A stretch of DNA of 64,000 bases from Planctomycetota bacterium (lineage in GTDB: Bacteria > Planctomycetota > Phycisphaerae > UBA1845 > UTPLA1), in assembly GCA_003576905.1 (NCBI GenBank), contig QEVG01000020.1, positions 1 through 64,000 on the forward strand, written 5' to 3'. The translations under genes were made by a program, and so were the position numbers. Positions within the stretch are counted from its first letter, which is position 1; every line of letters starts with the position of its first letter. Shown here in pieces: positions 62,970 through 64,000 of this stretch. Below the pieces are notes generated by a model, which was not told where the DNA came from, did no database searches, and worked only from the letters and a program-made list of their open reading frames with translations.

Positions 62970-63814
62970 GATTCATACTCCGAGGATTCGTTTGAACGCG
63001 GTCGCGAGGCAGCTTGTGACTCAGGATTCATCTTCAGGTCCGGCTGCGTCGTCGTCGAGCTTGGACCTGTCGTCGCGAGATACCCTATCGCAAGCCGGCA
63101 ATCCGTATGCCAGGGGTCGCCTTCGCCGTTCCGGCCCGTGGACACCTTGTGAAAGGAATCCAGCCATTCGACTGAGGTGATAGTCCCTGCGCTCTTCAGG
63201 TCCTGCATCAGCAGGTCTCGGTCGGCATCCACGTTGGGCGAGATATGATGCGTGATCTGCCCCGTATCGCGGGCGATTCCCACGCGCGTGTCGAAAGTGG
63301 CCGAGCCCACCCACACGGGCGCGCCGCCGGCATCGGTCTTTTCCGCTTTCCAGAATCGGACATGATGCCGCTCGCGCGGACTGCCGCCCACGGGCTTCTC
63401 AAACGCAAGGTCCTGCCGGCGTCCGAACAGATACAGCGGGCTCACCGGTGCCTCGTCAAACGAGCGTTTGAAGACGACTCCCTCGGCGATGCGCAGCGCG
63501 CTTTCAAGCGTGATCGGGTCCGCCGGGTACCAGCCCGCGGCCAACATCCCCCGATGAACTTGCTCCTCGGTGCCGATCAACACCACGTTCAGGGGGTCGC
63601 CCGGTATGCCGCTCCTGGTATGAGTGACACCCGGAACGTCGGACAGCGCCGGATGACGCGCTTCGTATCGATACCAAAACAGTGGCATGATGACGAACGC
63701 GGTCAGCAGGTACAGGCACAGAATCGCGAATGCAATGGACGCCAGGAGGCGCCGATTTCCGCCTCGCCGCGGACCTTTCAGCGATTCCGCCCCGTCTTCG
63801 ACCACGCTCTTCAC
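62966..63814 (-). CDS. LssY_C domain membrane protein
   Basis: A 282-residue protein with one N-terminal helix (LLASIAFAILCLYLLTAFVIMPLFWY) and an extracytoplasmic LssY C-terminal domain (GDPLNVVLIGTEEQV, AAGWYPADPITLESALRIA, SPLYLFGRRQDLAFEKPVGGSPRERHHVRFW, ITHHISPNVDADRDLL). LssY_C domains occur with PAP2 phosphatases and in envelope clusters. The activity is not known. The start is GTG at 63814. Its stop overlaps the next gene by 4 nt. Confidence 0.9.
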   Translation of the reverse strand: MKSVVEDGAESLKGPRRGGNRRLLASIAFAILCLYLLTAFVIMPLFWYRYEARHPALSDVPGVTHTRSGIPGDPLNVVLIGTEEQVHRGMLAAGWYPADPITLESALRIAEGVVFKRSFDEAPVSPLYLFGRRQDLAFEKPVGGSPRERHHVRFWKAEKTDAGGAPVWVGSATFDTRVGIARDTGQITHHISPNVDADRDLLMQDLKSAGTITSVEWLDSFHKVSTGRNGEGDPWHTDCRLAIGYLATTGPSSTTTQPDLKMNPESQAASRPRSNESSEYES

Positions 63815-64000
63815 CGTCCCGTCCTTTTGCGCTTTCGCGGCGTTTCGATCTTGCCGTGCACTCCCGGGATTAGAGGGTTCGCCCCCGCGCGCACCGCGCG
63901 CGGCCCGGCATTTATCTCATTCTGCGTGGCCGCGCGAGCCCATCCGGTCGGGCTAGGGCCGGCCTGCGCTGCGAAACCCTCGGTACGGGTGTCATCCGGC
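63815..64000. other. Window end, no gene seen
   Basis: The last 186 bp have no convincing coding frame. They should include the promoter of the minus-strand envelope run. Confidence 0.5.

Noticed and set aside
1-64000. CRISPR arrays, insertion sequences, prophage genes, rRNA
   Set aside because: No regularly spaced identical repeats, transposase or integrase motifs, phage structural genes or rRNA-like segments were found on either strand.

Overview
The window is GC-rich and densely coding. It most likely comes from a chromosome of a Planctomycetota bacterium (a Phycisphaerae-like lineage is a guess). The reasons are the combination of a PEP-CTERM-sorted protein, a beta-propeller cytochrome with a dockerin-like C-terminus, small zinc-ribbon membrane proteins, a prepilin-like protein with a long soluble tail, LPS-type functions (LpxA and a double Kdo-kinase-like protein) and a bacterial kynurenine pathway. 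I see no rRNA, tRNA, CRISPR array, phage or insertion sequence.

Layout. 1-5.7 kb: a truncated hypothetical gene, a MATE exporter, purE-purK (4-nt overlap) and rimO, which carries an in-frame repeat-like insert. 5.8-10.2 kb: a PEP-CTERM protein, a candidate structured RNA, a 57-residue membrane protein, cardiolipin synthase and two low-complexity secreted proteins. 10.4-17.5 kb: an acyl/AMP ligase, a tiny lipoprotein, lpxA, then a ten-helix membrane protein with rnfC and rnfD but no other rnf gene. 17.5-28.4 kb (minus strand): a two-haem beta-propeller cytochrome, a LOG-like protein, gatB, cinA, a membrane protein coupled to cinA, a lipoprotein and a metallophosphatase. 28.5-33.8 kb: prfB with its programmed +1 frameshift, a tandem Kdo-kinase-like protein, a HEAT-like membrane protein and a PP2C/SpoIIE phosphatase. 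33.9-38.8 kb: a kynurenine cluster (kynA, kmo, marR, an ankyrin protein, kynU) around one promoter with a perfect inverted-repeat operator.

39.0-40.1 kb is the most unusual stretch. It is a lipoprotein reading frame with two in-frame UGA codons in near-identical contexts. Each is followed, after exactly 23 nt, by a hairpin with a GUU loop, and the two hairpins share one compensatory base-pair change. It reads like an undescribed selenoprotein with two SECIS-like elements. A pseudogene remains possible, and the same frame continues in coding style beyond a UAA.

40.1-52 kb: a B12-binding radical SAM protein, a large secreted protein with a clear terminator, a membrane glycosyltransferase, an SGNH hydrolase, class I aldolase, a GT2 glycosyltransferase, a histidine-phosphatase relative lacking its catalytic His, pgk and a pseudopilin that overlaps pgk. 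52-55.7 kb: a zinc-ribbon membrane protein and a three-gene ABC exporter. 55.7-63.8 kb (minus strand): a run of envelope genes (lipoproteins, two alpha/beta hydrolases, a DUF4105 protein, a repeat protein with an RGG-like tail and an LssY_C protein).

Functions and names come from motif recognition by eye. No database search was possible.
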